DNA of 64,000 nucleotides from Gracilariopsis chorda (GCA_003194525.1 NBIV01000065.1:124001-188000), one strand, 5' to 3'; positions 10,110 to 20,974 are shown, numbered from the stretch's first letter. Made by a program: numbers and translations. The notes: generated by a model not told the origin, from the sequence alone.

Positions 10110-10505
10110 TTTTGTTGCGTGTTTATGGGCGGAACAAGCTTAATTCCGACTTCGACGCACTACCTACTAGAGGTAGTACCTTTGGTACCGTTGGTACCTA
10201 GGCTCCGCGGTGGCCATGCTCTAACTCTCTAATAAGCCTAATGAGCTACCCGGCCCCGAGAGTCAATCCCTCGAGGCAGACCCAGTTGTGGATCCATTTT
10301 GCTTCCTCCTGATTCGCGCGCGCAGGAAGGTCAGCACACCATGACGGGCAGATTGATGCTTTGCGTCCAAAGCGGGGCCATTGGCGGTTCCCGCGTGATC
10401 CCCCAGCGCAGTAGTAATCCAGCAAATACTTGGCACCGCAGTCCTAGAGATGATCTACCATCGCTTCAGCTTCGACCAGTTTGACGATATCCCCGGGTGT
10501 TTTGT
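10110..10505 (-). repeat. Simple-tail repeat, copy F
   Basis: It sits between the convergent RBM26-like and SET genes. The conserved end TTTATGGGCGGAACAAGCTT lies next to a degenerate TTTTGTTGCGTG tail at the left. The body aligns with 1120-1470 and with the inverse of 36766-37108. An internal short palindromic run, GTACCTTTGGTACCGTTGGTAC, interrupts it near 10170-10200. Confidence 0.55.
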
Positions 10506-11194
10506 TGTTTGTCGTCCAACTTCAAGCCTTGGCGGCCCCGCTCTTTCTTATCCTTGAATGAAACAGACAAGGCCTCACGCTTGCGCAATCATGAGTACTG
10601 TGCAGATGCGTTAAAAGGTTATAAACAGAACTAAGGCCCTTGCTTTTGCATTCACCTCAAAAGGGAAACACTTGATCTTACGTAGAACAATACATACCGA
10701 AAAATGTGTCAGGGCGACAAAGATACAGCTAATCCGCGCCACTTTGTCGTCATTCCTACTCTTGTGCGCTCTAGGTGCAGAACCACTGAGCCGCATCAGG
10801 TTTTGTGCCGGCGAATCTGGAGAGGGCTTCTTCTAGGTTAGCAATTGCTAGCCCCTACCGTAGTCTTGGAACTAGGGACACGAGCCCATATATACACACA
10901 CATGTCTGCGAAAGAGGGGTCTCACCTCTTGATTGCGAAGAGGGTTATCTACCTAAGGATATACTGCGGCTTTTCTTTTCTTTTACGCCGTAATGCGTTC
11001 TCTTCCTCCCGGAGACGATGGGACGCAACGTTATGGGTAACGCGTGGGTTCAGCTCCCAAGTATATTACACTCTCCAGAAGACAAGTCTGTACCTCGACT
11101 CGATTTGCAGACCTACGGCGAACAAGCGATGCGTGCAAAAGCAAAACAGCGGGAGGAAGATTTGATGAGGGAGGGGATAAAATTGTTCCACTTT
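10506..11194. other. Intergenic between convergent genes, nothing recognised
   Basis: Only short overlapping ORFs (10805-10993, 10845-11165 and 11018-11260) are present. None has a domain or a credible start. The last overlaps the 3' end of the SET gene on the opposite strand. Confidence 0.4.
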
Positions 11195-13915
11195 CTAATC
11201 CGCCTCTTTCGATTTCCGGCTTCCCCTGCTGCTTTTGCTATGCTCGCCACTATCCTCTGATGGCGGGTGAATCAGCCGAAACTTGACATTATCGTCCGTA
11301 ACTGTCTTGAGACCCAACGTCAAGTCCTCGCAATCGCCGTCATCATATTGGACGCGGAATCTCTTCTTCTTGAGGCTATAAGATTCCACTACACCCGGGT
11401 ACCAACCATCATCCCAACGAACTTCCAGCCGCTTGCCGATTAACAACTTCATTTGCTTCTTCTCCTCGGGATCGAGCATGCAGCACGAGCTGGTGCCACA
11501 CTGGCACATGAACGATCGTTTCTGACTCTTTCCAAGAAGTCCGAAGTCCTCAAAGCAGTAGTTATACGTTAGTTCGGTTCCGGCCGGGATATCCTGTTTG
11601 GCAAAGATGCCGACATGCGTTTGGCCGGTTATCGAGTCAGTCCACTTCTGAGTGGCGCAGTTAGGATCACAACTAGAGTTGATAAACCGCGAGAGATTTC
11701 CTTTGAACTTGGCATCAACGAACAGGTCATTGGTAAGATCCATGATGTAATACTCATGACTTCCCTGTTTTTGCGCTTCACCCAGTCTCCGTTCCAACGT
11801 GTCCCGATCAATGATTTCGCCGATATACTCTATAACAAACGATCCCTTCTTGATGGCTTCCTCCACCCGCAGTCCCCACCCGCGTTGATCAGCCGTGAAA
11901 AACGGTCTCAATAGTGGCAGCTTTCGATTGTGAAAGCCGGTATTCGCACAACGCGGACCCCCCCTACACGTGACGGGGTTGCACAAGAAGCGCGACGCAA
12001 AATTGAGGCAAGCAGAGTCCGTACAAGACGGCTCACCATGGTCGGAGGGCTTGCAGTCACAGCATGCGACGTCCGATCGTCGAGGTTTTTGGGGCGGTTC
12101 AATTCCGTCGCCCCATACGGACTTTTTGATATGCTCATAGTGTGGAAGATGCGGCACAAAAAAATCGCCCGAATCACTCGGACTAGGCGCAGAAACCATA
12201 TCTTCATAGTTCCACCACGGCTGCTTACTGAGATAGCCCGACGGCCAAATACGCGGGTCCTGAAGATAACCCCAAAGCTCTCCAAGCGCGACGCAAAAAT
12301 CGTGGCGGTCACTACTGACAACATATCCGCGGGTAAGGCCCGCGCCAAAAGGCGCAAAGTTCTTCTCATTGATAAGCGCCACTTCCCCAGTTCCGAAGAA
12401 CATGCATGGCATGGTATTGGTAGTTGAGCTACTATCCGGGGAGAGTTTAAGCTGTGGATATCGCTCAGCAGCCATGTTTCTAGGCAGCACCTGCACGGGC
12501 CACGGCGGAAAGCCGCGGATCTTTGCCCAGAAGATGAGTTCACTTTCGGCACGACGGATGAATTCGCGCAGACGCATGTTGAGGTTTGAGTTAAGACACT
12601 CGTCGTAAAACTGGTTGTACAGCACAAATATGTCCGGTTCGTTCCACCAGCCGCGGGGAAAACGCTGAACGCGGTGACAAAACGCCTTGACTTCACTGAG
12701 CGCGCGTTGAAAGACGGCGCGCCCCTTGAGGGTGAGATGCATGCTCTTGCGCACTCCCTCTTCCCATGAAATGCAAGACTTGCGCATGTTGACGTATGCA
12801 ACCTCACATGTTCCAAAGTACATGACACAAGTATCCTCAAAGCGACGGCGAAACTTGGAAGCATGTTTGAAACGTTGCTGTTGTTCAAGCTCCGGTGTCA
12901 TGGGCACACACTGCGCAGGCCAATACGGATGCCCCTTAATCTTTGTCCACACGATGCGATGTTGCGTTGCAGCTGCAACGATCTTCATCAACGCCTCTGT
13001 GGAAAGGTCGTTATTGGCGCCCATGGTGGAGGAGTCGAGCGAATCGCCCGAGTCCGGGGTAGCAGACTTGTTGGACACAAGCTGTTGAGAGTGCGGCGCG
13101 GAAGGATGTTGCTTTGAAATGCGCGTCTTATCCTTATACTTGTCGCGAGGTTTAGGTCTGGCAGCCTTTTGAGCGCGCGCTTTATCAGCGTCTCTGAAGG
13201 TGTTGTTGACGGCTGGTAGAGGATGTTGTTTCTGCTGCGCAATTGCACACGGCTGCTGTGTGGCCGGCGTGACAGCTGTGGAAACGGCTCGCACAGAGGC
13301 TGCAGAAGCGGCCACGGCAAGCGCGGCAGCCTTTGCAGCGGCGCGAGTTGGCGTGCGTGCAGGCGGAGGTACAGTGGAAAGCGGGGCCGGAATTTGGAGA
13401 AGTGGCGGTGGCGGAGGTGAAACTGGCGGTGCTGCAGGCGGCGGTTGTTGCGGGAGCAACGTTGCGCTGTACGGCTGAGGGGCGGCGGGAGTTGCTACAG
13501 CCGCCGTCGCGAGCAGCTGCAAGGACGGTTTGGGGTTTTCTACGGGGGCGGGGACGTCGGCGGGGGTGGCGGCGGCGGTGACGGGGGGGGAGGGGGATAC
13601 GACGACGGCGTCGGAAACGGCTCGTCTGAGCTTTTTGACGGGCCGCTTTGGGCGCGCGTTGGGGGGGGGGGGGGAGGGGGAGGGGGAGGAAGAAAGGGGC
13701 GCGGAGGAGACACGTCTGGAAACGAGTGGATGAGAATTGTGTTGCATCTGTTGAGAGCCGGCGGCGGCGGCAGCGGCGGCAGCGGCGGCGCGAAGTCGCT
13801 TGTTCTTGCGCAGCGGGAGAGCGGGCGCGGCGGGCGGGTTGGGCGATATCGGCTCGTCCGTAACGGAGGCGATTTCGTGCATGGGCACGATCCACGGCAC
13901 CAGTTTGCGGAACAT
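11195..13915 (-). CDS. NSD-like SET-domain histone methyltransferase with two PWWP domains, 906 aa
   Basis: Predicted nuclear H3K36-type lysine methyltransferase. The N-terminal 300 residues are low-complexity (poly-Ala, Pro and Ser/Pro). PWWP 1 is at about 315-410 (IVWTKIKGHPYWPAQ) and PWWP 2 at about 455-560 (LIFWAKIRGFPPWPVQV). An AWS Cys cluster follows at about 615-655 (CCDCKPSD to CRGGPRCAN), then SET at about 660-790 (RGWGLRVEE; GSFVIEYIGEIID; ELTYNY), post-SET CQCGTSSCC, and a Tudor-like C-terminal fold at about 825-870 (GKRLEVRWDDGWYPGVVESY). Two PWWPs plus AWS-SET-postSET match NSD architecture, but no PHD fingers are seen. The usual NHSC substrate/SAM motif reads NSSC here (FINSSCDPNC), so activity needs testing. 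It is a single exon, and the start codon abuts a GC-rich microsatellite leader. Confidence 0.85.
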   Translation of the reverse strand: MFRKLVPWIVPMHEIASVTDEPISPNPPAAPALPLRKNKRLRAAAAAAAAAAGSQQMQHNSHPLVSRRVSSAPLSSSPSPSPPPPNARPKRPVKKLRRAVSDAVVVSPSPPVTAAATPADVPAPVENPKPSLQLLATAAVATPAAPQPYSATLLPQQPPPAAPPVSPPPPPLLQIPAPLSTVPPPARTPTRAAAKAAALAVAASAASVRAVSTAVTPATQQPCAIAQQKQHPLPAVNNTFRDADKARAQKAARPKPRDKYKDKTRISKQHPSAPHSQQLVSNKSATPDSGDSLDSSTMGANNDLSTEALMKIVAAATQHRIVWTKIKGHPYWPAQCVPMTPELEQQQRFKHASKFRRRFEDTCVMYFGTCEVAYVNMRKSCISWEEGVRKSMHLTLKGRAVFQRALSEVKAFCHRVQRFPRGWWNEPDIFVLYNQFYDECLNSNLNMRLREFIRRAESELIFWAKIRGFPPWPVQVLPRNMAAERYPQLKLSPDSSSTTNTMPCMFFGTGEVALINEKNFAPFGAGLTRGYVVSSDRHDFCVALGELWGYLQDPRIWPSGYLSKQPWWNYEDMVSAPSPSDSGDFFVPHLPHYEHIKKSVWGDGIEPPQKPRRSDVACCDCKPSDHGEPSCTDSACLNFASRFLCNPVTCRGGPRCANTGFHNRKLPLLRPFFTADQRGWGLRVEEAIKKGSFVIEYIGEIIDRDTLERRLGEAQKQGSHEYYIMDLTNDLFVDAKFKGNLSRFINSSCDPNCATQKWTDSITGQTHVGIFAKQDIPAGTELTYNYCFEDFGLLGKSQKRSFMCQCGTSSCCMLDPEEKKQMKLLIGKRLEVRWDDGWYPGVVESYSLKKKRFRVQYDDGDCEDLTLGLKTVTDDNVKFRLIHPPSEDSGEHSKSSRGSRKSKEAD

Positions 13916-13921
13916 ATTTGT

Positions 13922-13978
13922 GGGCGGGGCGGGGGCGGGGGCGGGGGCGGGGGCGGGGGCGGGGGCGGGGGCGGGGGC
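13922..13978. repeat. (GGGGGC)n microsatellite in the SET gene leader
   Basis: About nine and a half perfect hexamers end 6 bp before the SET start codon (which lies on the minus strand at 13915). On the transcript strand this is (GCCCCC)n. On the plus strand it is G-quadruplex-prone. Confidence 0.85.
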
Positions 13979-14059
13979 GTGGAATTTGGAGGGGAGGGGG
14001 GGGAAGGGGAGGGGGGGAGGGGAGGGGGAAAGGGGGTGCGTGGGAGTTGGGTGCGCGGA

Positions 14060-14118
14060 GGTGGCGAAGGCGGAGGCGGAGGCGGAGGCGGAGGCGGAGG
14101 CGGAGGCGGAGGCGGAGG
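14060..14118. repeat. (GGCGGA)n microsatellite
   Basis: About nine hexamers of GGCGGA lie upstream of the SET gene, separated from the (GGGGGC)n run by an impure G-rich tract (13979-14059). A large plus-strand ORF through this stretch (13445-14506) encodes only Gly/Arg simple sequence and is a shadow. Confidence 0.85.
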
Positions 14119-15549
14119 GCGGGTGCGGTCGGAACGGGACGACTGGAGCGGCGCGGGCGCGGCTGGCGCGGTTAAGAGGCGGCGCATGTGCGGAGGCGCG
14201 TTTTTAGCGCCGTTTTGCGCGCAGCAAGCGTTCGTATGCGCGCATTTGCGCGCTGCTCCCTCGCTGTTCCGGTCTTGGCGCGCTTTGACCGCCCGCCCAG
14301 CGCGCCGAGCGGCCCGCTTGGCGCCCACCCACCGCCGAAAGCGGTGCCGTCAGAAAAGAAGCGTCGCTTCTGAGCCCAGCGCCGCCGAACAGGCGACGGA
14401 AACGCTCTGCTTGCTTCTTCTCCAGGTGCCGTGTGGCGCCCATCTCCGCGCTTGCGACTCGGCTTTACCCCCTCCCCCTTGCCCACGTGATGCAGTTCTT
14501 GTATGAGCAATACGTGCAGCCCCGATTTAAACCGACGGTACCCCCTTCTCGCCTGCAATCCGCTCAGCTGGCCCTCGTCGGCAGCACTTGCTTGCGGCCC
14601 ACCTGCACCAAACCTGTCCTTCTCCTTCGCCTCTTCGATACACGTACGTAATGGGTGCGCCCCATTGTGTTGCCTTCTCACCTTTGCATCGCTCCTTGCA
14701 ACACCCAGAACAAAACCGCCCTTTTATAAAAAACTTGCTATATGCACAGAACGCATCCTCTTTCCTTTTCGCCCTCCCTTCTACTTGTTCTACGTGCGCA
14801 CAATCTCTCACACTGCTGTCGCCCCCCTTCCTTGTATTACATCCATTCTTCTCCATTCATCGCTCATGAAAAATACTTTTCTACCAAACCAACCGTCAAC
14901 CCATGTGTAAAATGCTTTACGTGGGTTCCCCTTCACGTTTCCACTACCCCAATCGAAACAAAATCCCTAAAAAAAAAGCATGCGCGCGATTCATTTCCAT
15001 GTCCAAAAAGAGAAAACTCCCTTCTTTCAACTTCAAGTTTTATATCCATCAACATCCCGCTAAAGCGTCTTCCTCTTCACTTTTGTACAACCTCAAGCAT
15101 CACCATACTATGCTTGTAACTATTTTGCGGAAAGAATCGGCATGCAAACTCCCAATTTTCTCTGCCCGCCTTCCGGAAATAAAAATATACTCATTCAATC
15201 AATTCGCGCAGTGTCGCAGTATCCCACGTTCCACCTTCATCACGGACAACAACTTTGCATTCCATGTTTTAAACAGTACAAACAGTATACAACACATGAG
15301 CACTCTGCGTACCTGCACGTTTTGTAGTATGTGTTATCGCACTGGTTCACCATCGCACGGAAAGCCGCCCAACTTGGCTATACCTCCATTTCCAAAAAAT
15401 AGATTATGTTTACACTCACCGGCTATGTTCCACATGCATCGTCACCCGCAGTTTATAGCAGTATTCTCTTTTCGCCGCTCCACTTTCTTGTAATACTACA
15501 TCGCAGTGATGTGCCCTACTGTGGTCATCAGTGATTTGCCAGCAAGTCG
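14119..15549. other. Intergenic upstream of the SET gene, unassigned
   Basis: No domain is recognised. The longest ORF is 14903-15493 (+, 196 codons), with a mixed Ser/His/Cys composition and no repeats or motifs. I do not call it. On the minus strand a GTGAGT (15421-15416) and scattered short open stretches hint at exons, but no protein family supports them. Confidence 0.3.
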
Positions 15550-16079
15550 CTACAAACTATTCCTCGTGGAGTTAGAACTCCCTATCTGTTCCTCTGCTGC
15601 ATCAAATTGCGTGTCTTGAAAGCTGAATGGCGTAGCTAGCTGCTTCAACTGGCCTGCAAAGCTCAGCCTTTCATCCGCGAATCCCATTCACGCCCGAACA
15701 ATCAGCCAAACGCGCACCCAAACACAATTCCGTTTACAAACATGCAAGCTGTAGCCCTTCGAAACAAGTGTGTGATACCAATCACCTCTTACGTCTTTCT
15801 CAAGTTAGCGAGGGTATTGGCGGTCATGGTTCGTACGGAACAGTTTTTTTTTTTGTTAAATTCCACCACCACTTTTCAACGCATTCATGGCCATACATGT
15901 GCAACCTGTGGCCGTGCGCGTTTTGTATAAACTCCAACGTCATCACTTACGCTTCGTTGTTGCGCGCTTCTCTTTTCTTCAAACTTTTCCTTGTCGATAT
16001 CAACGATGGTTGGACGAAACATCATTGCACAGTCAGCGATCCTTTTCGTAGCCAAGCGAGTCCTTTCAGCTTTGTTCAT
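15550..16079 (-). CDS. Tentative small two-exon ORF, hypothetical
   Basis: Exon 1 would start with MNKAERTRLATKRIADC at 16079, a helical charged stretch that runs to a strong donor GTAAGT at 15950. A good acceptor (TTTGCAG at 15656-15654) precedes an open stretch with FSFQDTQFDAAEEQIG that ends at 15550. The phases agree only if a nearby weaker GTGATG donor is used, and the same DNA carries kinase-like plus-strand remnants. At most one reading can be real. Low confidence; no function is suggested. Confidence 0.15.
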
Positions 16080-16500
16080 GGAACTACATAACCCTCGACC
16101 CTCCGAAGGTGTGTTAAAGGGAAAGAAGGTGCGTCACCATAAGCTGCAAAGCAAGTTGATTAGATAGTGCTGTTTATCCATACTCCACGGGATGAAACAT
16201 CTTCAAAGCACACCCCCATCACGCACATGCCGTCAGAGGAAGGCCTCCTACAATCTCACTACTATTAACCATATTGGATGCAAAGTCTTGACTTCGGTGA
16301 GTATACTGGTGCGAGATCACCAGAAAAGAACCTTAGTCCCAACCGACAAAACAACTTTGTGCTACTCCCAGTTAACGTTAGCAGCCCTGCCTTCACCAAT
16401 GTTCACAAAAATCGAAAGGACGGGCATGGGATCGGTGATTGGAAGTGCGATGCAGACTAGACTTCCCGAGTTAGTATTTTTTTCGAGATCGCAAGACATG
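15735..16500 (+). pseudogene. Protein-kinase-like remnant
   Basis: At 15813-15845 the plus strand encodes GIGGHGSYGTV, matching the glycine-rich loop of protein kinases. At 16287-16301 it encodes LDFGE, resembling the DFG magnesium-binding motif, 159 codons downstream, which is close to the usual spacing. Coding-like stretches in between change frame (for example a basic stretch ending KVRHHKLQSKLIR near 16160). The VAIK lysine and the HRD catalytic loop were not identified. It could be a decayed gene or an intron-bearing gene, and chance matches to two short motifs are possible. Confidence 0.25.
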
Positions 16501-16533
16501 TATTCTTGAATATAATCACAAATGAATAGTTAA

Positions 16534-16785
16534 GTGGTCAGTCTAGGGTACTTGAGTTTCTTAATAGCAGCCGATACAGCACACCAAGGAGTTGAGCGGA
16601 GGCCACGAGCACGTGTGCTCGTTTTAATCACCTGTACACTAACATTTGTATACGCAACATTCCTGTCCGACGAGCTTTTGCCAGCCCCTTACCCTATCCA
16701 TGTCCAGATGGAGTCGTATAACATGAAGGCTCTCGGCGAAAATCCTTCCCAAATTGATCGGATTCCAACTGGGTTGAGAAACTGA
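16534..16785 (+). CDS. Hypothetical ORF, 83 aa, one hydrophobic segment
   Basis: A small ORF with a hydrophobic stretch, VLVLITCTLTFVYATFL, at about residues 29-45, followed by a soluble tail SDELLPAPYPIHVQMESYNM. It could be a single-pass or secreted small protein. No family is recognised and no neighbour gives context. It lies in a region of gene debris, so it may be a relic. Confidence 0.22.
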   Translation: MVSLGYLSFLIAADTAHQGVERRPRARVLVLITCTLTFVYATFLSDELLPAPYPIHVQMESYNMKALGENPSQIDRIPTGLRN

Positions 16786-16945
16786 TCGGCAATGCGATTG
16801 TTAGAATCCCGGGCGAGTGGCCGAATTAACGGGATGTTGAAGCAATGGAATTTTGAGAAAACACGATCGTTTCACGCTATTGTCTACGTTTGGTGACTCA
16901 AACAAGTAGCTATCGTCATACATGGCCACAGCCTGCGGCATCGTT

Positions 16946-17218
16946 CTAGTAGACTAAAACTCTATCCTTACCCCTACCACTTGCACCGTCGCCACTGTAA
17001 CGCTCATCCGCCTCGCCTGCTCCCGTGAAGCCGTTTTTTAGCAACACTCGCTCATCCAACCACTCGGATTCCACCACGTGTTGTGGTTGCACTGTCCCAA
17101 AAGGCACACGAGCTCTTGTCGAGCTCTCTCCCACCTTGGACTCCTGAATGTAATACACCCCAGCACCATGCACAACAGAGTCCGTCATCTGCCGTTTGTT
17201 GGCGAATGCGGCGTTCAT
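16946..17218 (-). CDS. Hypothetical ORF, 90 aa
   Basis: The composition is protein-like (VVHGAGVYYIQESKVGE, then a Gly-rich end GDGASGRGKDRVLVY) and it has its own start and stop. It lies 101 bp downstream of another minus-strand ORF (17320-17661). I looked for splice sites joining them and found no convincing donor. The function is unknown. Confidence 0.28.
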   Translation of the reverse strand: MNAAFANKRQMTDSVVHGAGVYYIQESKVGESSTRARVPFGTVQPQHVVESEWLDERVLLKNGFTGAGEADERYSGDGASGRGKDRVLVY

Positions 17219-17319
17219 TTAGCAGGAGCACTAGTGATGAAATGATTCAAGCCTTTATGGGGTATGACCTTGAAAGGCATTTCCCGTTTTCGTTTTGTTC
17301 TTGCATGTGGCCCCTTATC

Positions 17320-17661
17320 CTATTTCTGAAAATGTTGTAGGGCGTCAATCCAAAAGAAGTCGTCTCTTTCTATCAAGGCCAGCACGTCTTCCTTCGGCCA
17401 CTTCAGTATTTCCTCTGCCACTCTTAGCCACTGTCGATCTTTGAGCGAAGACGGCTCACTGCGTTTAGACTGAGCACGTTTGCAGCGCTGTACCATAGAA
17501 TGACCAAACTTGTTTTCTATTCTCGAGCTGCCATGTGGCGACAGGTGAATCTGGAGAGAGCATCTGACAGCGAACTGTGACAAAGCAATATATGCGCGGC
17601 GTACCAGCAGCTCCTGCGCTATTGATTGAAGTAGACTGTCTGCAGGCGGTGCTACAAACAC
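17320..17661 (-). CDS. Hypothetical ORF, 113 aa, helical C-terminus
   Basis: The frame starts at MFVAPPADSL. It has a basic middle (QRCKRAQSKRSEPSS) and a C-terminal amphipathic stretch, RQWLRVAEEILKWPKEDVLA, that looks coding. There are no recognised domains. It may be the C-terminal part of a lost gene. Confidence 0.28.
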   Translation of the reverse strand: MFVAPPADSLLQSIAQELLVRRAYIALSQFAVRCSLQIHLSPHGSSRIENKFGHSMVQRCKRAQSKRSEPSSLKDRQWLRVAEEILKWPKEDVLALIERDDFFWIDALQHFQK

Positions 17662-17683
17662 TGCCGAAGCCTATGACTCTGCA

Positions 17684-19510
17684 ATGTCAGTTGGCACTGC
17701 AATATGTCTTTTGACCGCGGTAGCAAAGCTTGCCCTGCGAAATTGTCCGTGGACACTTTCTGATTTGCTTTGCCCTACAATGAGCTGGAAGCCATGGGAA
17801 GCCATGGGACACGCGCCTAACAAGCGACAGCGAGGCTACCTAAAATGCTTGAGATATCATGACCCATGGGAGCCTGCGGACGCTGTGGGAGCTGCAAGAT
17901 ATCTAACTAGTTTGGAGTCTGTAAAAATTCGAAAGAGTCCCTTCCAGCCATTAGACATCGTTGTTTTTCTTGTTAATGGGAGTCAAACGAGTTGCCGCAT
18001 GAATGCGGCACTGTTTTGTTTCACGCTGTATCCCCATCACCCTTTATTATGAAATCTCATTTGAGAGCTCGTACTCGATTTACATTGCATCTGCAAAAGA
18101 CAAATTGAGCACTATTAAGATTAGGGAAACGGAGGTTAGTCACTCAGCCCTCGTTCCCCAGTTGCAGACAGTTCACTGTCGTTTCCCACGCAGTGCGCTA
18201 TCAGAAAAACTGTCACTCATGATCCTGACAATCTCCTGCCTTTGAAACTACAAGCTGGAAATCACGAATACCACTGGTTTTCTCTTCGTGTGCAGTATAA
18301 CATATCTATACCCGGTGATTTCAACCTCCTCCATCCAGATAGGGCTGCGTTAAAATAAGTTCTTTGTTGCTGTTGTTTATGAGCTGTGTTTCTAATCCTG
18401 AAAGCCCCATCAAACTTCTACAGAAGGAAACCCTCTCTATCATGAAAGTTCAGCACTACTCCATTCACTTTGAATAACCTCTAAAACACCCATATGAAGT
18501 CTCTCGCCTAGAGGGGGCTAGCTCAATTCTTCTCGATGGTGCTCGCAAGCAGTAATGAACCTGAAAATGTTTCTGCCGTATCAAATACATTTCACAGTCA
18601 CCTAAACTGGCGCAGAGCTCTTGGCCATTGAGGGAAGTTTGAAACGAGATGAATTCAGCGCGCGTCCGACTGCACGCTGCTCAGCCTTGGCGCGAATCGA
18701 TCCTTCCATGTGGAAGAAATAATTTCCTGGTTCTTGCAGGACTGGCACCATAAAGGAGATTCCCATTTTCTGCTTGCAGTTTCTATGTTTATGTTCTGAG
18801 TCACTTTGCCTTGTTATGAAATAATCACAAGACTTCTTTGCGTCTCAAGCATCTTTGTCACGTTTCAAACTGCTTTCTTGTGCAGTCGAGGATCAGTTCT
18901 TTTTCAGTCTCACATGAGCTGAAGTCCCACGACATCAATGCGTCTATTTCAAGATTTGATGATATTGGTCACAACTTTCTGACGCGGCACGAGTTGGCGC
19001 AGTTGGCCAGCAGTCCTGTGTTTGAGGTCTTCGTGCGGAGCGAAATTGCCCTACGATTACATCTCTCGTGTAGCCACGCAATTCTAGTCGCCGCATTCCA
19101 GACAACAATTATCTACAAAAAAGGCAAGAGGCTCAGGGCCCTATTCATTCCTTCAAGAATAGCCTGCTCATTGGTCTAGACCTTCGTCAGTGATATGTGA
19201 TTTGAACCGGTCCTATGGAGTATTGCGGGAGGAGATGTGCTGGACAAATTGCTTCATCGTTCTGTAAACAAGTTGTCAGCTTATCTTGGGTTTGAACCGC
19301 TCACAACAATGCATAAATAACGACTGACTTCTTACGCAGGGGGTCCGCTGTTCCATTAGACATTCGTTGTCACCGTGACATGTTTTCTGATTCAGTTGTA
19401 CAGGTACCTCTTTCAATGGCATTCCCATCTATGTTACTGACGATGGCATGCACATCCTTTTTCTCTCTAACGTGCTTGCAGACAGAGCTTCAAGAAGGTT
19501 AGCAAGACCG
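17684..19510 (+). pseudogene. Unassigned coding-like segments in shifting frames (decayed or intron-bearing gene)
   Basis: Several stretches have protein-like composition on the plus strand without forming one frame: 17684-18052 (for example YHDPWEPADAVGAARYL), near 18230-18350 (GNHEYHWFSLRVQ), near 18530-18720, 18838-19179 (FDDIGHNFLTRHELAQLASS) and near 19400-19500 (FNGIPIYVTDDGMHILF). Some are preceded by acceptor-like tracts (TTTCTTGTGCAG at about 18880, TTCAGTTGTACAG at about 19405). The family is not recognised, so I treat it as a fossil of unknown origin and do not assemble it. Alternatively it is a real multi-intron gene. Confidence 0.3.
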
Positions 19511-20504
19511 CTAAATCTTTGTAATTTTCAAGGGCTGAGGAATCAGTGCTGGTGGCACACAGCCCCCACTTTGACAATCGTGGCCATTCTGATCAAATCG
19601 TCTCGTGGCATTAAATGCGTCGCTGTCCATCTTGTCCTGCAAAGACCAGTTTCCCTTCTTTTGCGTTGGCAAGACATCAACACCGAGAAAAGAAGCACAT
19701 GTACTGAAGCATGACAATCATGTTTGTGATTAGATATGCCCTGGGAACTCTAAGAAAACTGCTTGGAGATGATGAAAGCATCATCTGACATGCAGAGAGG
19801 AGCCAAAATGGCACAGCTAATCTTCTACAACTTCTACCTGAATACTTCTAATACCGTTCCATCCACTCGATTCAAGAGTTTCCCACAAGTGCGTGGTACC
19901 GAAGCGCGATTCTCCATGATACTGTGCATGGTGAGTCAAGACACAATATCCTAATGTCAAGCTAGAACTATCCTGAAAATAGATAGAGTATGTTCACGAG
20001 ACTTTTGTTTTGTGAGAAACGCCAAAAACTCCATCCGGCGAGAAGATAACCGGTCGAGTTTGTGCAAAACTGCAGTAAATAGAGAGCCTTTTCCTCAGTA
20101 GCATAGGATAACAGGGGTTTATGGAAAAAGGATTACTGACTGGGGTTCTTAGTAGGCAAGCAAGAGCATGCAATACGACGAAAACCACCGTCCGAGCCGG
20201 GTTTTGACCTGAACCAATTTCTATAAGCTGCCGCTTTCGCCTGTTATGATGTCATCGAGAGTAGCATCAAACAGTTAGTCGTTATCGCCGTCATCCCGTA
20301 TTGTGATCGGATGACTTTAGCATGCATTCTTCATCAAGAAAAGAAAAAACAGCACACACTGTTTATCGGTAAAAGCAATACAGACCTTGATGCGCGGAAA
20401 TAGGAGCTTATTTCCGCAGAACCATCAACAAGAATACTCTTAGTTAAGACGCTTGTTTGAAACGTATATCTAGGCAGTCATCGCATGCGTGCGTACACGT
20501 TCTT

Positions 20505-20621
20505 ATGAACATGGGACTATTGCTTCGAATCTTTGGCTTTGTCACGTTTTGTGGTGCACTCCTGGCGTTGCCCAGTTACAGGGTATGCTTAACAAAAACG
20601 GTTCAGGCTTCGTGGACATGA
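20505..20621 (+). CDS. Short ORF with signal peptide, possibly exon 1 of a secreted protein
   Basis: The 38-residue frame begins MNMGLLLRIFGFVTFCGALL and ends in an Ala-Leu-Pro stretch typical of a cleaved signal peptide. Directly after it, CCCAGTTACAG|GTATGC (junction near 20582) is a good donor. Downstream open stretches (for example FVLGAADVPATEMISC near 20696-20744) could be further exons. No homologue is recognised and the exon structure is unproven. Confidence 0.28.
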   Translation: MNMGLLLRIFGFVTFCGALLALPSYRVCLTKTVQASWT

Positions 20622-20974
20622 AGCGCTGTTTGCGCGATGCGAAAGTTCCGTGAAAGGTATCCTGGATAGGCACAAGCTCCGAGATCCCACCAGTTTCGTT
20701 CTGGGAGCTGCAGATGTGCCTGCTACAGAGATGATCTCCTGCTCTAAAACACAATGATACGGTGGCCTGCCTGATGAGAATAGCAACTTGCCATAGAGCG
20801 GTTGCCGACACGGGTTCAACTAATACCCTACTGCAGTTGGTCGAAGCAGAAACCAGACTGGTCTTGAACATGAAGACTAGTTTGGTTTTTGCTTAGATCA
20901 CGGGTATCATGACACAAGACAACCAGCGTCCTTCTCGACGAGGCAGCATCATGGCCATGGTGGCTGTTCGTGAA

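Noticed and set aside
13445-14506. 353-codon plus-strand ORF through the SET gene leader
   Set aside because: It encodes almost only Gly/Arg from GC microsatellites and lies opposite a well-supported gene; it is a low-complexity shadow.
14903-15493. 196-codon plus-strand ORF
   Set aside because: No domain, repeat, signal peptide or supporting context; length alone in this composition is not enough.
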